The notes beneath the pieces are model-generated. The model was not told the DNA's origin. It was given only the letters and a program-made list of their open reading frames with translations, and made no database searches. 49,077 nucleotides of DNA, taken from the NCBI GenBank assembly GCA_035708085.1, contig DASSTE010000058.1, positions 1 to 49,077 on the forward strand, in the 5' to 3' direction. This DNA is from DASSBR01 sp035708085 (lineage in GTDB: Bacteria > Pseudomonadota > Gammaproteobacteria > Natronospirales > DASSBR01). Positions 10,046-19,600 of this stretch are shown here, piece by piece; positions within the stretch are counted from its first letter, which is position 1, and the number at the start of each line of letters is the position of its first letter. Both the position numbers and the translations under genes were made by a program.

Positions 10046-10885
10046 TTAGCCTAGTTCCGTGCGGACGTCGATCAGCTCCGGGAACAGCACCGTATCGACT
10101 GCTTTTTTCAGGAATGCTACCCCCGACGAGCCGCCCGTGCCGCGCTTGTGGCCGATGATGCGTTCGACCGTCTTCATATGGCGGAACCGCCAAAGCTGGA
10201 AGTTGTTGTCGAGATCGACCAGCTTTTCGCACATCTCGTAGGCGTCCCACCAAGTGTCGCGATCCTCGTAGATCGTCTTGAACACGGCCGTCACGCCCGG
10301 ATGTGCTTCGTAGTTTTGCGAAAAATCACGCTCGACGCGCTCGGCCGGCACCGGATGACCGTGACGCGCGAGATAGCGCAGGAATTCGTCGTAAAGGCTC
10401 GGCTCGCGCAGCAGTTCCGTCAGGCGGTCGTACGTCGGCCGGTCGTGCTCGAACATTCTCAGCAACGCCCGGTTCTTGTTGCCGAGCATGAACTCGAGAC
10501 CGCGATATTGCGGCGACTGGAACCCGGAGGCCGTGCTCAGCACCCCGCGAAACTCCGCGTACTCGCTGGGCGTCAGCGTCTCCAGCACCGCCCACTGGTT
10601 GAACAACTGCTCCTGGATAAGCTTGACGCGCGCCAGTATCTTGAAGCACGGCTCAAGCTGGTCGGCGCGGATGTAACCCCGCGCCGCCGCCAGTTCGTGC
10701 AGCATCAGCTTGATCCACAGCTCGGAAGTCTGGTGCTGGATGATGAACAGCAGTTCGTCGTGATGCGGCGGGTCGCTGAGCGGATGCTGCGCGCTCAATA
10801 GCTGGTCGAGAGACAGATACCCGGAATACGTCAGCCGGTTTTCGAGATCCAGTTGAATGTCAGATTCCAGCTCGCGCTCTGCCAT
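10046..10885 (-). CDS. kynA: Tryptophan 2,3-dioxygenase
   Basis: 279 residues. A heme enzyme that opens the indole ring of L-tryptophan to N-formylkynurenine, the first step of the kynurenine pathway. The N-terminus has the family's LTYSGYLSLDQLLSAQHPLS and the heme-pocket segment HHDELLFIIQHQTSELWIKL. FQSPQYRGLEFMLGNKN and LWRFRHMKTVERIIGHKRGT near the C-terminus are diagnostic, and the glycine loop GTGGSSGV follows. ATG at 10885. No other kynurenine genes are in the window, so the rest of the pathway must lie elsewhere. Divergent from the 2-oxoacid dehydrogenase operon. Confidence 0.96.
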   Translation of the reverse strand: MAERELESDIQLDLENRLTYSGYLSLDQLLSAQHPLSDPPHHDELLFIIQHQTSELWIKLMLHELAAARGYIRADQLEPCFKILARVKLIQEQLFNQWAVLETLTPSEYAEFRGVLSTASGFQSPQYRGLEFMLGNKNRALLRMFEHDRPTYDRLTELLREPSLYDEFLRYLARHGHPVPAERVERDFSQNYEAHPGVTAVFKTIYEDRDTWWDAYEMCEKLVDLDNNFQLWRFRHMKTVERIIGHKRGTGGSSGVAFLKKAVDTVLFPELIDVRTELG

Positions 10886-10918
10886 GATGCCTGCCTGCGT
10901 TACTCCGGGATGGGGATT

Positions 10919-10927
10919 TGCTAGAAT
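10919..10927 (+). promoter_or_regulatory. Candidate extended -10 promoter for the 2-oxoacid dehydrogenase operon
   Basis: TGCTAGAAT is an extended -10 (TGN plus TAGAAT) in the divergent gap of 170 bp. No convincing -35 is seen, which is usual for extended -10 promoters. Transcription would begin near 10934, leaving a leader of about 120 nt with GC-rich inverted repeats around 10950-10970 (CGGCCG twice). Confidence 0.4.
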
Positions 10928-11055
10928 TGCCGGGTTTTAACCGAACAACATTCGGCCGCCCGGCCGGAATTCCTTATTCTACAGGATGCGATGTTCGGCG
11001 GCCGCCCGCTCCGGCGTCGTCGATGTTTCGGGCGGCCACGTGAGGAGAGGATCCC

Positions 11056-12141
11056 TTGAAGACCGTTGCCAAATTCGAGATCGGCTTCGAGCAGTTCATC
11101 GACGAGAGCGGCAAAGCCGTACAGACACTGCCGAAGTTTGCCGAGAAACCGGCCGAACTCATCAAAATGTACCGGATGATGACCTTAACAAGGCTGTTCG
11201 ACACCCGCGCGATTGCGCTGCAACGCACGGGCAAGCTCGGCACCTACGCCTCCAGCCTCGGCCACGAAGCCATCCACGTCGGCATCGGCGCGGCGATGAA
11301 GGAGGAAGACGCGCTGGCGCCGATGTACCGCGAGTACGGCGCCCAGTTCTGGCGCGGCGTGAAGCTCTCCGAGGTACTGCTCTACTGGGGCGGCGACGAG
11401 CGCGGCAGCGACTTCTCGGGCCCGGCGCACGATTTCGCCTGGTGCGTGCCGATCGCGACCCAGTGCCTGCACGGTGCGGGCGCCGCGATGGCGTTCAAGC
11501 TTCGCAAGGAAAAACGTTGCGCCGTGGCGGTCGTCGGCGACGGCGGCACATCCGAAGGCGACTTTTACGAAGCGATCAACGCTGCCGGCGCATTTCAGTT
11601 GCCGATCGTGTTCGTCGTCTCCAACAACCAGTGGGCCATTTCCGTGCCGCTGGCACAACAGACCGCGTGCGAAACGCTGGCACAAAAGGCGTTTGCCGGC
11701 GGTTTCGAAGGCACGCAGGTCGACGGCAACGACATCGTCGCCGTCCGCAATGCTATGGAAAACGCGCTGGCGAAGGCCCGCAAGGGCGGCGGTCCGACGC
11801 TGATCGAGGCATTGACCTATCGCCTTTCCGACCACACCACCGCCGATGATGCGACCCGCTATCGTCCGAATGACGAAGTCAAAGCAGCCGAGAAGAAAGA
11901 GCCGCTGGTGCGCTTGCGCCAATACCTCACCGCCCTCGGCGAATGGGACGACGCCAAGGAAAAGGCGCTGATCGACGAATGCAAGCAGCAGGTCGCCGAC
12001 GCCGTCAAGGAATACGAAAACACGCCCAAGCCATCCCTCGAATCGATGTTCGACTATATGTACGCCGAGCTGCCCGAAGCGCTCGAAGAACAACGCGCCG
12101 CGGCACTGGCCGCCGGCGAGACGGAGAGCGCGCATGGCTAA
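11056..12141 (+). CDS. 2-oxoacid dehydrogenase E1 component, alpha subunit (branched-chain or pyruvate type)
   Basis: 361 residues. Thiamine-diphosphate enzyme subunit that decarboxylates a 2-oxoacid. The ThDP motif GDGGTSEGDFYEAI begins near residue 165 and ends in SNNQWAIS. The phosphorylation-loop region YRLSDHTTADDATRYR follows near residue 260. Start is TTG with GAGGAGAGG 6-13 bp upstream. The stop overlaps E1 beta by 8 bp. Separate alpha and beta chains with an E2 in one operon fit either the branched-chain complex (bkd) or a heterotetrameric pyruvate dehydrogenase. The neighbouring amino-acid catabolism genes favour branched-chain, but sequence alone does not settle it. No E3 (lipoamide dehydrogenase) gene is nearby. 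Confidence 0.9.
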   Translation: MKTVAKFEIGFEQFIDESGKAVQTLPKFAEKPAELIKMYRMMTLTRLFDTRAIALQRTGKLGTYASSLGHEAIHVGIGAAMKEEDALAPMYREYGAQFWRGVKLSEVLLYWGGDERGSDFSGPAHDFAWCVPIATQCLHGAGAAMAFKLRKEKRCAVAVVGDGGTSEGDFYEAINAAGAFQLPIVFVVSNNQWAISVPLAQQTACETLAQKAFAGGFEGTQVDGNDIVAVRNAMENALAKARKGGGPTLIEALTYRLSDHTTADDATRYRPNDEVKAAEKKEPLVRLRQYLTALGEWDDAKEKALIDECKQQVADAVKEYENTPKPSLESMFDYMYAELPEALEEQRAAALAAGETESAHG

Positions 12142-13111
12142 AATCACCCTGATCGAAGCCGTCACCATGGCGATGGCATATGAACTGGAACACGATGACA
12201 GCGTCGTGGTGTTCGGCGAGGATGTCGGCCCCAACGGCGGCGTGTTCCGCGCCACGGCCGGGCTGCAGGAGCGCTTCGGCAAGGAGCGCGTGTTCGACAC
12301 GCCGCTGGCCGAGTCGATGATTGCGGGCCTCGCGGTCGGCATGTCCGCGCAAGGCATGAAGCCGATCGGCGAAATCCAGTTCTCCGGCTTCGCGTATCCT
12401 GCTTTCGACCAGCTCATCAGCCACGCCGCGCGCATGCGTCACCGCACCCGCGGCCGCCTGCACTGCCCGATGGTGATTCGTGCGCCGTCCGGCGGCGGCA
12501 TTCACGCGCCGGAGCATCATTCCGAAAGCATGGAGGCGATCTATGCGCATACGCCGGGCCTGCGATGTGTCATGCCCTCCTCGCCCGCGCGCGCCTACGG
12601 CCTTTTGCTGGCATCGATTCGCGACCCGGACCCGGTCGTGTTCCTGGAACCAAAGCGTATTTACCGCCTGGTCAAGCAGGAAGTGCCGGATAACGGCGAA
12701 GCGCTGCCGCTCGACACGTGCTTCGTGCTGCGCGAAGGCGAAGACGTGACGATGGTCACCTGGGGCGCGATGGTGCATGAAACGCTGAAGGCCGCCGAAG
12801 CGATGGCGAAGGAAGGCGTGAGCTGCGAAGTAATCGATCTCGCCACCATCTCGCCGATCGACCACGAGACGATTCTCGAGTCGGTCGAGAAGACCGGCCG
12901 GCTTGTGGTCGTGCACGAAGCACCGCGCAATGCGGGCGTCGGCGCCGAAATCGCCGCCGAAGTGGCCGAGAAAGCGATCTACTCGCTGCTCGCGCCGATT
13001 CAGCGCGTCACCGGTTACGACACCGTCATGCCGCTGTTCCGGCGGGAAATGGATTATCTGCCGAGCACGACACGCGTCGTCGCGGCGGTCAAGAAGACCC
13101 TGGAGGATTAA
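12134..13111 (+). CDS. 2-oxoacid dehydrogenase E1 component, beta subunit
   Basis: 325 residues, the normal length. It pairs with the alpha chain to form the E1 heterotetramer. Conserved segments: FGEDVGPNGGVFRATAGL near residue 30, FDTPLAESMIAGLAVGMS, the RMRHRTRGRLHCPMVIRAP loop, and SPARAYGLLLASIRDPDPVV. The C-terminal transketolase domain has DLATISPIDHETILESVEKT and VVVHEAPRNAGVGAEIAA. ATG at 12134 with GGAGAG upstream, overlapping the alpha gene; 5 bp separate it from E2. Tight coupling suggests stoichiometric expression. Confidence 0.93.
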   Translation: MAKITLIEAVTMAMAYELEHDDSVVVFGEDVGPNGGVFRATAGLQERFGKERVFDTPLAESMIAGLAVGMSAQGMKPIGEIQFSGFAYPAFDQLISHAARMRHRTRGRLHCPMVIRAPSGGGIHAPEHHSESMEAIYAHTPGLRCVMPSSPARAYGLLLASIRDPDPVVFLEPKRIYRLVKQEVPDNGEALPLDTCFVLREGEDVTMVTWGAMVHETLKAAEAMAKEGVSCEVIDLATISPIDHETILESVEKTGRLVVVHEAPRNAGVGAEIAAEVAEKAIYSLLAPIQRVTGYDTVMPLFRREMDYLPSTTRVVAAVKKTLED

Positions 13112-13116
13112 TAAAG

Positions 13117-14364
13117 ATGAAGACCTTCAACCTGCCCGACCTGGGCGAAGGCCTGCCGGAAGCCGAGATCGTAAAATGGCACGTCAAGGAAGGCGACACG
13201 ATCGAAGCGGACGAGCCGCTGGCGTCGGTCGAAACCGCCAAGGCTGTCGTTGACGTCCCGTCGCCCTACTCTGGCAAGATCGCCAAGCTCTACGCCGGCG
13301 AAGGCGACATCGTCGAAACGCACAAGCCGCTGGTCGATTTCGACCTGGGCGGTGGCGAAGCCGGCGCGGCCGATCAAAATGAGACCGCAAAGGAAGCGCC
13401 GCCTGAAAAGGCCAGCGACGCCGTGCGCGAAGATTCCGGCACCGTCGTCGGGCAGATGATGTCGAGCGACGAAGTGCTTGAAGAGACGGCCGTCGTTCGC
13501 AAGAAAAAGCGCCAGAAAGCCGCCGCTCGCCCGAAGGCAGCACCGGCCGTGCGCGCGCTGGCGAAAAAAGAAGGTGTTGACCTCAACGCCGTCGAAGGCA
13601 CCGGCAAGAACGGCCTGATTACGGCCGACGACGTCCAGCGCCACATGCAATCCGGTCAGGCCGCACCGGCCGCCGCCGCAACCGGCGCCCGCGCCGCTGT
13701 CCCGCAGCCGCACAAGCTGCCCGCCGGCGGCATCAAGGAGCAGCTCCGCGGCCCGCGCCGCGCGATGGCGCAATCGATGTCGCGCTCGCGCGACGAGGTG
13801 ATGCCCTGCACGTTGTTCGACGATGCGGATATCAATGATTGGCTGCCGGGACAGGACATCACCGCCCGCGTCATTCGCGGCATCGTCGCCGGCTGTCACG
13901 CCGAACCGGGCCTGAACGGCTTCTTCGACGGCGCCAGCCTGACCCGCCAGATCATGACGCGCATCGATGTCGCCATGGCTGTCGACACGCCGGACGGCCT
14001 GATCGTCCCGGTACTGCGCGACGTGGGCAACAAGGACGGCGCCGCCCTGCGCGCCGCGCTCAACCAGCTCAAGGAAGCGACCCGCAACCGCACAGTCGCG
14101 CCGGAAGACATGCGTGACTACACCATCATGCTGTCGAACTTCGGCATGCTGGCCGGCCGCTACGCGACGCCCGTCATCGTCCCGCCGGCGGTCGCCATCA
14201 TCGGCACCGGCGGCATTCAGCACGACGTCGTTCCGGTCATGGGCGGCATCGAAGTCCACAAGCGCATTCCGCTGTCGCTGACCTTCGATCACCGCTGCAT
14301 CACCGGCGGCGAAGCCTGCCGCTTCTTCGGCGCAATGATCAAGGATCTGCGCAGAGCGCAATAG
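13117..14364 (+). CDS. Dihydrolipoamide acyltransferase (E2) of the 2-oxoacid dehydrogenase complex
   Basis: 415 residues with one lipoyl domain (residues 1-78, lipoyl lysine in SVETAKAVVDVPSP), a charged linker, a peripheral-subunit-binding domain (APAVRALAKKEGVDLNAVEG, about 143-180) and a catalytic domain. The active-site histidine motif near the C-terminus reads FDHRCITGGEA. The usual pattern is HxxxDG, so the catalytic Asp position holds Thr. E2 forms the core and transfers the acyl group from lipoate to CoA. SD GGAGG precedes ATG 13117. Downstream is the largest heptad-repeat array. Confidence 0.92.
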   Translation: MKTFNLPDLGEGLPEAEIVKWHVKEGDTIEADEPLASVETAKAVVDVPSPYSGKIAKLYAGEGDIVETHKPLVDFDLGGGEAGAADQNETAKEAPPEKASDAVREDSGTVVGQMMSSDEVLEETAVVRKKKRQKAAARPKAAPAVRALAKKEGVDLNAVEGTGKNGLITADDVQRHMQSGQAAPAAAATGARAAVPQPHKLPAGGIKEQLRGPRRAMAQSMSRSRDEVMPCTLFDDADINDWLPGQDITARVIRGIVAGCHAEPGLNGFFDGASLTRQIMTRIDVAMAVDTPDGLIVPVLRDVGNKDGAALRAALNQLKEATRNRTVAPEDMRDYTIMLSNFGMLAGRYATPVIVPPAVAIIGTGGIQHDVVPVMGGIEVHKRIPLSLTFDHRCITGGEACRFFGAMIKDLRRAQ

Positions 14365-14367
14365 CAC

Positions 14368-14507
<140 letters not shown>

Positions 14508-14538
14508 GCAAAACGTCGCACGTCGGGTCGTTTGGCGT

Positions 14539-14544
14539 TAAAAT
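14539..14544 (+). promoter_or_regulatory. Candidate -10 box upstream of glutamate dehydrogenase
   Basis: TAAAAT, embedded in GGCG-TTAAAATAG-CGCC, so the box is flanked by a small inverted repeat. The -35 region is weak. It lies just after the heptad array in the 345-bp gap before the GDH gene. That gap otherwise contains only the array and the hairpin at 14577. Confidence 0.35.
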
Positions 14545-14576
14545 AGCGCCCATCCAATTTGGCGTCCAAGGTCGCT

Positions 14577-14597
14577 CGCCCCCAAAGGCGGGCGTTT
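14577..14597 (+). terminator. Hairpin with T-run in the GDH leader (possible attenuator)
   Basis: CGCC-CCCAAA-GGCG (or CGCCC/GGGCG with a larger loop) followed directly by GGCGTTTTAG. It sits about 30 nt past the TAAAAT box and 110 nt before the GDH start. A transcript from that promoter would meet an intrinsic-terminator-like hairpin. The stem is short and the T-run is only four, so this is weak. Confidence 0.35.
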
Positions 14598-14709
14598 TAG
14601 TTTGGCAACGACTCGTTTCCGACAATCCGGCCTTGCACCTGTCTGCCGCCCCGGCCGCCGACGCCTGCCCGCGCACTTTTTCATCTCATAATCGACAATC
14701 GAGATTTCC

Positions 14710-17700
14710 ATGCCGCAGACCAAGCAGGATCCGAAGACCCGCCATATCGATCGCGTACTGGCTGAGGCCGAAAAGAAAGTGGATGCGGCCGAACTGCCGC
14801 TGATCGAAGCATTCATCCGGCTGTACTACGGCGGCATTGCAGAGGAAGACCTGCTGGAACGGACTCCGCAGAATTTGTTCGGGGCGGCCTTCGCCCATTG
14901 GCAACTCGCCCGCACCCGCGAGGCCGGCACGCCGCTCATCAGGCTTTACAATCCGAGCGTACAGCGCCACGGCTGGAAATCGACGCACACCGTCTGCGAA
15001 ATCGTCAACGACGACATGCCGTTCCTGGTCGATTCGCTGTCGATGGCGTTCGCAAAACACGGCATCGGCATCCACCTGACCGTCCACCCGATTCTCGCTG
15101 TCACGCGCGACAAGAATGGGCAGGTCAGCAAAGTCGCGCCCGCCACCGCCGGCGCCAGGGGCAAGGCGCAACTCGAATCCTTCGTCCATATGGAGGTCGA
15201 CCGTCAAACGGACGCGCAACTGCTCAAAGCGCTGGAAGCCGACATCCAGACCGCATTGGCCGACGTCCGCGCCGCCGTCAACGACTGGGGCGCGATGCGC
15301 GACATGGCGGCGACCATTGCCGCAGGACTCGACGCGAACACGCTGCCGCTTCCCGAAGGCGAAGTCGAGGAAGGCAAGCAGTTTTTGCACTGGCTCACCG
15401 CCAACCACTTCACGTTCCTCGGCTATCGCGAGTACGACCTGGTGCGCGAGAACGGCGAAGACATCCTGCAGATCATTCCCGACTCCGGCCTGGGCATCCT
15501 GCGCGACACCGGCCCCGACACGGTCTCCAAGAGCTTCCTGGTGCTGCCCAAGGACGTCCGCCGCCGCGCGCGCGCCAGGGAACTGCTGATCATCACCAAG
15601 GCCAACTCGATCGCCACCGTGCACCGGCCGGGCTACATGGACTACATCGGCGTCAAGCGTTTCAACGACGCCGGCGAAGTCATCGGGGAGCGGCGCTTTC
15701 TCGGGCTGTTCACCTCGACCGCCTACAGCCTGACGGCCCGCAACATCCCGCTGTTGCGCCACAAGGTCGATACCGTCATGCGACGCTCGGGCCTGCCGGC
15801 GAGCAGCCACGGCGGCAAGGCGTTGCTGCACATCCTCGAAACCTTCCCGCGCGACGAACTATTTCAAAGCACCGTCGACGAACTGTACGAAATCGCCACC
15901 GGCGTGCTGGCGCTGCAGGAACGTCAACGCGTCAAGCTGTTCATTCGTCGCGATGCATTCGGCCGCTTTTATTCGTGCCTGGTATACGTGCCGCGCGACC
16001 GCTACAACACGCGCGTGCGCGTGCGCATCCAGGACGTGCTGCGCGAGCATCTGCACGGCAAGGACGTGGAGTCGGCCGTGCAGCTATCCGAATCCAAGCT
16101 CGCGCGCCTGCACATCATCGTGCGCACGACGCCGTGGCAGTTTCCGAAGTTCGAACAGAACGATATCGAAGGCCAGATCAGGCTTGCCGTACGCTCCTGG
16201 GAAGATCAGCTTCACGATGCGCTGGTTGCCAAGTTCGGCGAGGCCCGCGGCGTCAAGCTGTTCAATCGCTACGGCGATTATTTCCACGCCTCCTACCAGG
16301 AAGACGTGAAACCCAAGGCGGCGGTTTACGACATCGAACAGATCGACGATCTGACCGACGACGAGAGCCTGCGCATGAGCCTCTATCGGCCGACCTTCAA
16401 CCCGAAGAGCCTGCTGCGTTTCAAGCTGTTCCGGCGCGAACAGCCGATCTCGATCTCGACCGCGCTGCCGATGCTCGAAAACCTCGGCATGAACGTGATC
16501 AGCGAGCGGCCCTACGAAATGGAACTGGCCGACGGCTCGATGATCTGGATCCAGGACTTTGAGATGATTTATGCGCGTCGCGCGGATATCGATCCGGACG
16601 ACGTCAAGGGCATCTTCCAGGAAGCGTTCGCCCGTATCTGGAGCGGCGAGGCCGAAAATGACGGCTTCAACAAGCTGGTGCTGGGCGCCGAACTGACATG
16701 GCGTGAAACAACGCTGTTGCGCGCCTATTGCAAATACCTGCTGCAAACCGGTGCGCCGTTCAGCCAGACGTACATGGAGCAGACGCTCGCCGCCAACGCC
16801 GACATCGCCAAGCTGATGATCGAACTTTTCGATATCCGTTTCGATCCGGCCGGTGTCGCGCGCAATCGCGACGAACGCGCCCAGGAATGTCTCGACCGGC
16901 TGCGCGAAAAACTCGATTCTGTCAGCAGCCTGGACGACGATCGCATCCTGCGCAGCTTCATTAACGTGATCAACGCCACGTTGCGCACGAACTATTTTCA
17001 GTTCGATGCAAACAAGCAGCCCAAGCCCTACATTTCGATCAAGTTCGACCCGAGCAAGATTCCGGAACTGCCGCTGCCTCGGCCGATGTTCGAAATCTTC
17101 GTCTACTCGTCGCGTTTCGAGGCCGTGCACCTGCGCGGCGGCAAGGTTGCGCGCGGCGGCATTCGCTGGTCGGATCGGCGCGAGGATTTCCGCACCGAGG
17201 TGCTCGGCCTGATGAAGGCGCAGATGGTCAAGAACACCGTCATCGTGCCGGTGGGCTCGAAGGGCGGCTTCTTTGTCAAGCATCCGCCGACGGATGGCGA
17301 TCGCGACAAGCTGATGCGCGAGGTTGTCGCCTGCTACCAGAACTTCATGCGCGGCATGCTGGACCTGACGGATAACCTGGTGGACGGCAGCGTGCAGCCG
17401 CCGCGCGACGTCGTGCGCCACGATCCGGACGACCCGTACCTCGTGGTCGCGGCCGACAAGGGCACAGCCACATTTTCGGATATTGCCAACGGCGTTGCCG
17501 CCGAATACGACTACTGGCTCGGCGACGCGTTTGCGTCCGGCGGTTCCGCCGGCTACGACCACAAGAAGATGGGCATCACCGCGCGCGGCGGCTGGGAATC
17601 GGTCAAGCGCCATTTCCGCGAAATGGGCACCGATATCCAGACAACCGACTTTACAGTGGTCGGCATCGGCGACATGGCGGGCGACGTATTCGGCAATGGC

Positions 17701-19566
17701 ATGCTGCTGTCGCGGCATATCAAACTGATAGCCGCATTCAACCACATGCATATCTTTCTGGACCCGAACCCGAATCCGGAAACCAGCTTCAAGGAACGCG
17801 AGCGGCTGTTCAACCTGCCTCGCTCGACTTGGGAAGACTACGACGCGAGCGTGATCTCCACCGGCGGCGGTGTCTATTCGCGCAGTGCCAAGCAGATTCC
17901 GCTCAGCGACGAAATCCAGGCCGCATTAGACATTGAGGCCGATTCGCTGACGCCGACGGAACTGATTCGCGCCATTCTAAAGGCGCCGGTCGATCTGCTG
18001 TGGAATGGCGGCATCGGTACTTACGTCAAGGCGATGCACGAAGGCAGCGCCGATGTCGGCGACCGCGCCAACGACGCGCTGCGCATCAACGGTCGCGACC
18101 TGCGCTGCCGGGTAGTCGGCGAAGGCGGCAACCTCGGCTTTACACAGCTTGGGCGCATCGAGTACGCGCTGAACGGCGGCCGGCTCAATACCGATTTCGT
18201 CGACAACTCGGCCGGTGTCGATACGTCGGACCACGAAGTCAACATCAAGATTCTGCTCAACATGGCGCTCGGACCGAAGTTCAGCGTCGAGCAACGCAAC
18301 ACACTGCTGGCGACGATGACCGACGAGATCGCGGCGCTGGTGCTGCGCAACAATTACCTGCAAAGTCAGGCGATCAGCGTAGCCGAATCGCAGGCGCCCC
18401 AGCGCATCGAGGAACACGCGTACCTGATCCGCCTGCTGGAGCGCAGCGGCTCGCTCAACCGCGGCCTCGAATACCTGCCAAGCGAGGAAGAGCTGACCGA
18501 ACGCCGTGCGGCAGCCAAGGGCCTGACGCGGCCGGAACTGTCGGTACTGCTCGCGTACAGCAAGATCACGATCTACACCGATCTGGTCGATTCGGACGTA
18601 CCGGAAGACAAGTACCTCCGCCAGGAACTCGAGGATTATTTCCCGACGCCACTGCGTCGCGACTACCGCAAGTTGATGGACGAGCATCGGCTGCGCCGTG
18701 AAATTATCGCCACCGCCACCACCAACAGCATCGTCAACCGCATGGGTCCGACGTTCGCCCATCGGATGCGCGAAGAGACCGGCGCCAATGCTTCGGCTGT
18801 TGCACGTGCCTATACGATTGCGCGCGAGACCTACGGCATGCGCGAAATCTGGGCCGCGATCGAAGCGCTTGACAATCAGGTGCCGGCTGACGTGCAAACG
18901 ACAATGATCACGCGCACCGCGCGGCTCCTTCGGCATGCGACGCGGTGGCTGCTTGATCACAAGCGCCGCCGCCTCGACATTGCCGCGCAGGTCGCCGAGT
19001 TGCAGCCCGGCATCACGACGTTGATGGGCATTATTCATACAGTGCTGCCCGAGCACGACCTCGAGTCGTTCAACAACGAGCGCGAAAAGCTGCTGCGTGA
19101 CGACGTACCCGAAGTGCTGGCGCGCAAGATCGCCGCGTTGAGTCCGCTGTATGCGGGTATGGACATTGTCGACGTAGCCGCGTCGGACAAGCTCGCAGTC
19201 GAAACGGTCGCGCGCGCGTGGTTCCAGCTCGGCGCGCGCCTCGACATCGACTGGTTGCACGAACAGGTCGAAAGCCTGCAGGCGCGTGGTCACTGGCAGG
19301 CGGTCGCCCGCGGTTCTCTGCGCGAAGATCTGTATACACAACAGCGCCAGTTGACCGCGCAGGTGCTGAACGGTTGCGGCAGACGGGAAGGTATCGAAAA
19401 CTGTGTCGAGAAGTGGCTTGTGTCGCACAGCGACAGAGTGCAACACGCGCAGCGTGTGGTCGGTGACATGAAAGCGGCTGCGACAAACGCAGATTTTCCG
19501 ACACTTGCGGTTGCGTTGCAGGAAATTCGCAAGCTCGTGCAGGCAAATGGCGTCACGCCATCCTGA
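14710..19566 (+). CDS. gdhB: NAD-specific glutamate dehydrogenase, large (about 180 kDa) type
   Basis: 1618 residues, matching the GDH-180 class (about 1600-1620). It catalyses oxidative deamination of glutamate to 2-oxoglutarate and ammonia with NAD+. The long N-terminal half carries the ACT-like regulatory modules of this class (for example VNDDMPFLVDSLSMAFAKHG and FLGLFTSTAYS). The catalytic region near residues 815-855 has ARGGIRWSDRREDFRTEVLG and the lysine-containing VPVGSKGGFFVK. The nucleotide-binding part follows (VVGIGDMAGDVFGNGMLLS). The C-terminal helical domain is complete. In this class the enzyme is usually allosteric (arginine-activated); that is family knowledge. It fits as the nitrogen sink of the amino-acid island. 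Confidence 0.96.
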   Translation: MPQTKQDPKTRHIDRVLAEAEKKVDAAELPLIEAFIRLYYGGIAEEDLLERTPQNLFGAAFAHWQLARTREAGTPLIRLYNPSVQRHGWKSTHTVCEIVNDDMPFLVDSLSMAFAKHGIGIHLTVHPILAVTRDKNGQVSKVAPATAGARGKAQLESFVHMEVDRQTDAQLLKALEADIQTALADVRAAVNDWGAMRDMAATIAAGLDANTLPLPEGEVEEGKQFLHWLTANHFTFLGYREYDLVRENGEDILQIIPDSGLGILRDTGPDTVSKSFLVLPKDVRRRARARELLIITKANSIATVHRPGYMDYIGVKRFNDAGEVIGERRFLGLFTSTAYSLTARNIPLLRHKVDTVMRRSGLPASSHGGKALLHILETFPRDELFQSTVDELYEIATGVLALQERQRVKLFIRRDAFGRFYSCLVYVPRDRYNTRVRVRIQDVLREHLHGKDVESAVQLSESKLARLHIIVRTTPWQFPKFEQNDIEGQIRLAVRSWEDQLHDALVAKFGEARGVKLFNRYGDYFHASYQEDVKPKAAVYDIEQIDDLTDDESLRMSLYRPTFNPKSLLRFKLFRREQPISISTALPMLENLGMNVISERPYEMELADGSMIWIQDFEMIYARRADIDPDDVKGIFQEAFARIWSGEAENDGFNKLVLGAELTWRETTLLRAYCKYLLQTGAPFSQTYMEQTLAANADIAKLMIELFDIRFDPAGVARNRDERAQECLDRLREKLDSVSSLDDDRILRSFINVINATLRTNYFQFDANKQPKPYISIKFDPSKIPELPLPRPMFEIFVYSSRFEAVHLRGGKVARGGIRWSDRREDFRTEVLGLMKAQMVKNTVIVPVGSKGGFFVKHPPTDGDRDKLMREVVACYQNFMRGMLDLTDNLVDGSVQPPRDVVRHDPDDPYLVVAADKGTATFSDIANGVAAEYDYWLGDAFASGGSAGYDHKKMGITARGGWESVKRHFREMGTDIQTTDFTVVGIGDMAGDVFGNGMLLSRHIKLIAAFNHMHIFLDPNPNPETSFKERERLFNLPRSTWEDYDASVISTGGGVYSRSAKQIPLSDEIQAALDIEADSLTPTELIRAILKAPVDLLWNGGIGTYVKAMHEGSADVGDRANDALRINGRDLRCRVVGEGGNLGFTQLGRIEYALNGGRLNTDFVDNSAGVDTSDHEVNIKILLNMALGPKFSVEQRNTLLATMTDEIAALVLRNNYLQSQAISVAESQAPQRIEEHAYLIRLLERSGSLNRGLEYLPSEEELTERRAAAKGLTRPELSVLLAYSKITIYTDLVDSDVPEDKYLRQELEDYFPTPLRRDYRKLMDEHRLRREIIATATTNSIVNRMGPTFAHRMREETGANASAVARAYTIARETYGMREIWAAIEALDNQVPADVQTTMITRTARLLRHATRWLLDHKRRRLDIAAQVAELQPGITTLMGIIHTVLPEHDLESFNNEREKLLRDDVPEVLARKIAALSPLYAGMDIVDVAASDKLAVETVARAWFQLGARLDIDWLHEQVESLQARGHWQAVARGSLREDLYTQQRQLTAQVLNGCGRREGIENCVEKWLVSHSDRVQHAQRVVGDMKAAATNADFPTLAVALQEIRKLVQANGVTPS

Positions 19567-19600
19567 TATACTACAGCCGTCCCACAAAAAGGAGACGCTG

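Noticed and set aside
16084..17751. 555-residue open frame on the minus strand, and another at 17977-19587
   Set aside because: Both are antisense to the glutamate dehydrogenase gene and have shadow composition.
19505..19600. Extended N-terminus of the histone-like protein
   Set aside because: That stretch is the end of the GDH gene in another frame; AAGGAG before ATG 19601 fixes the start.
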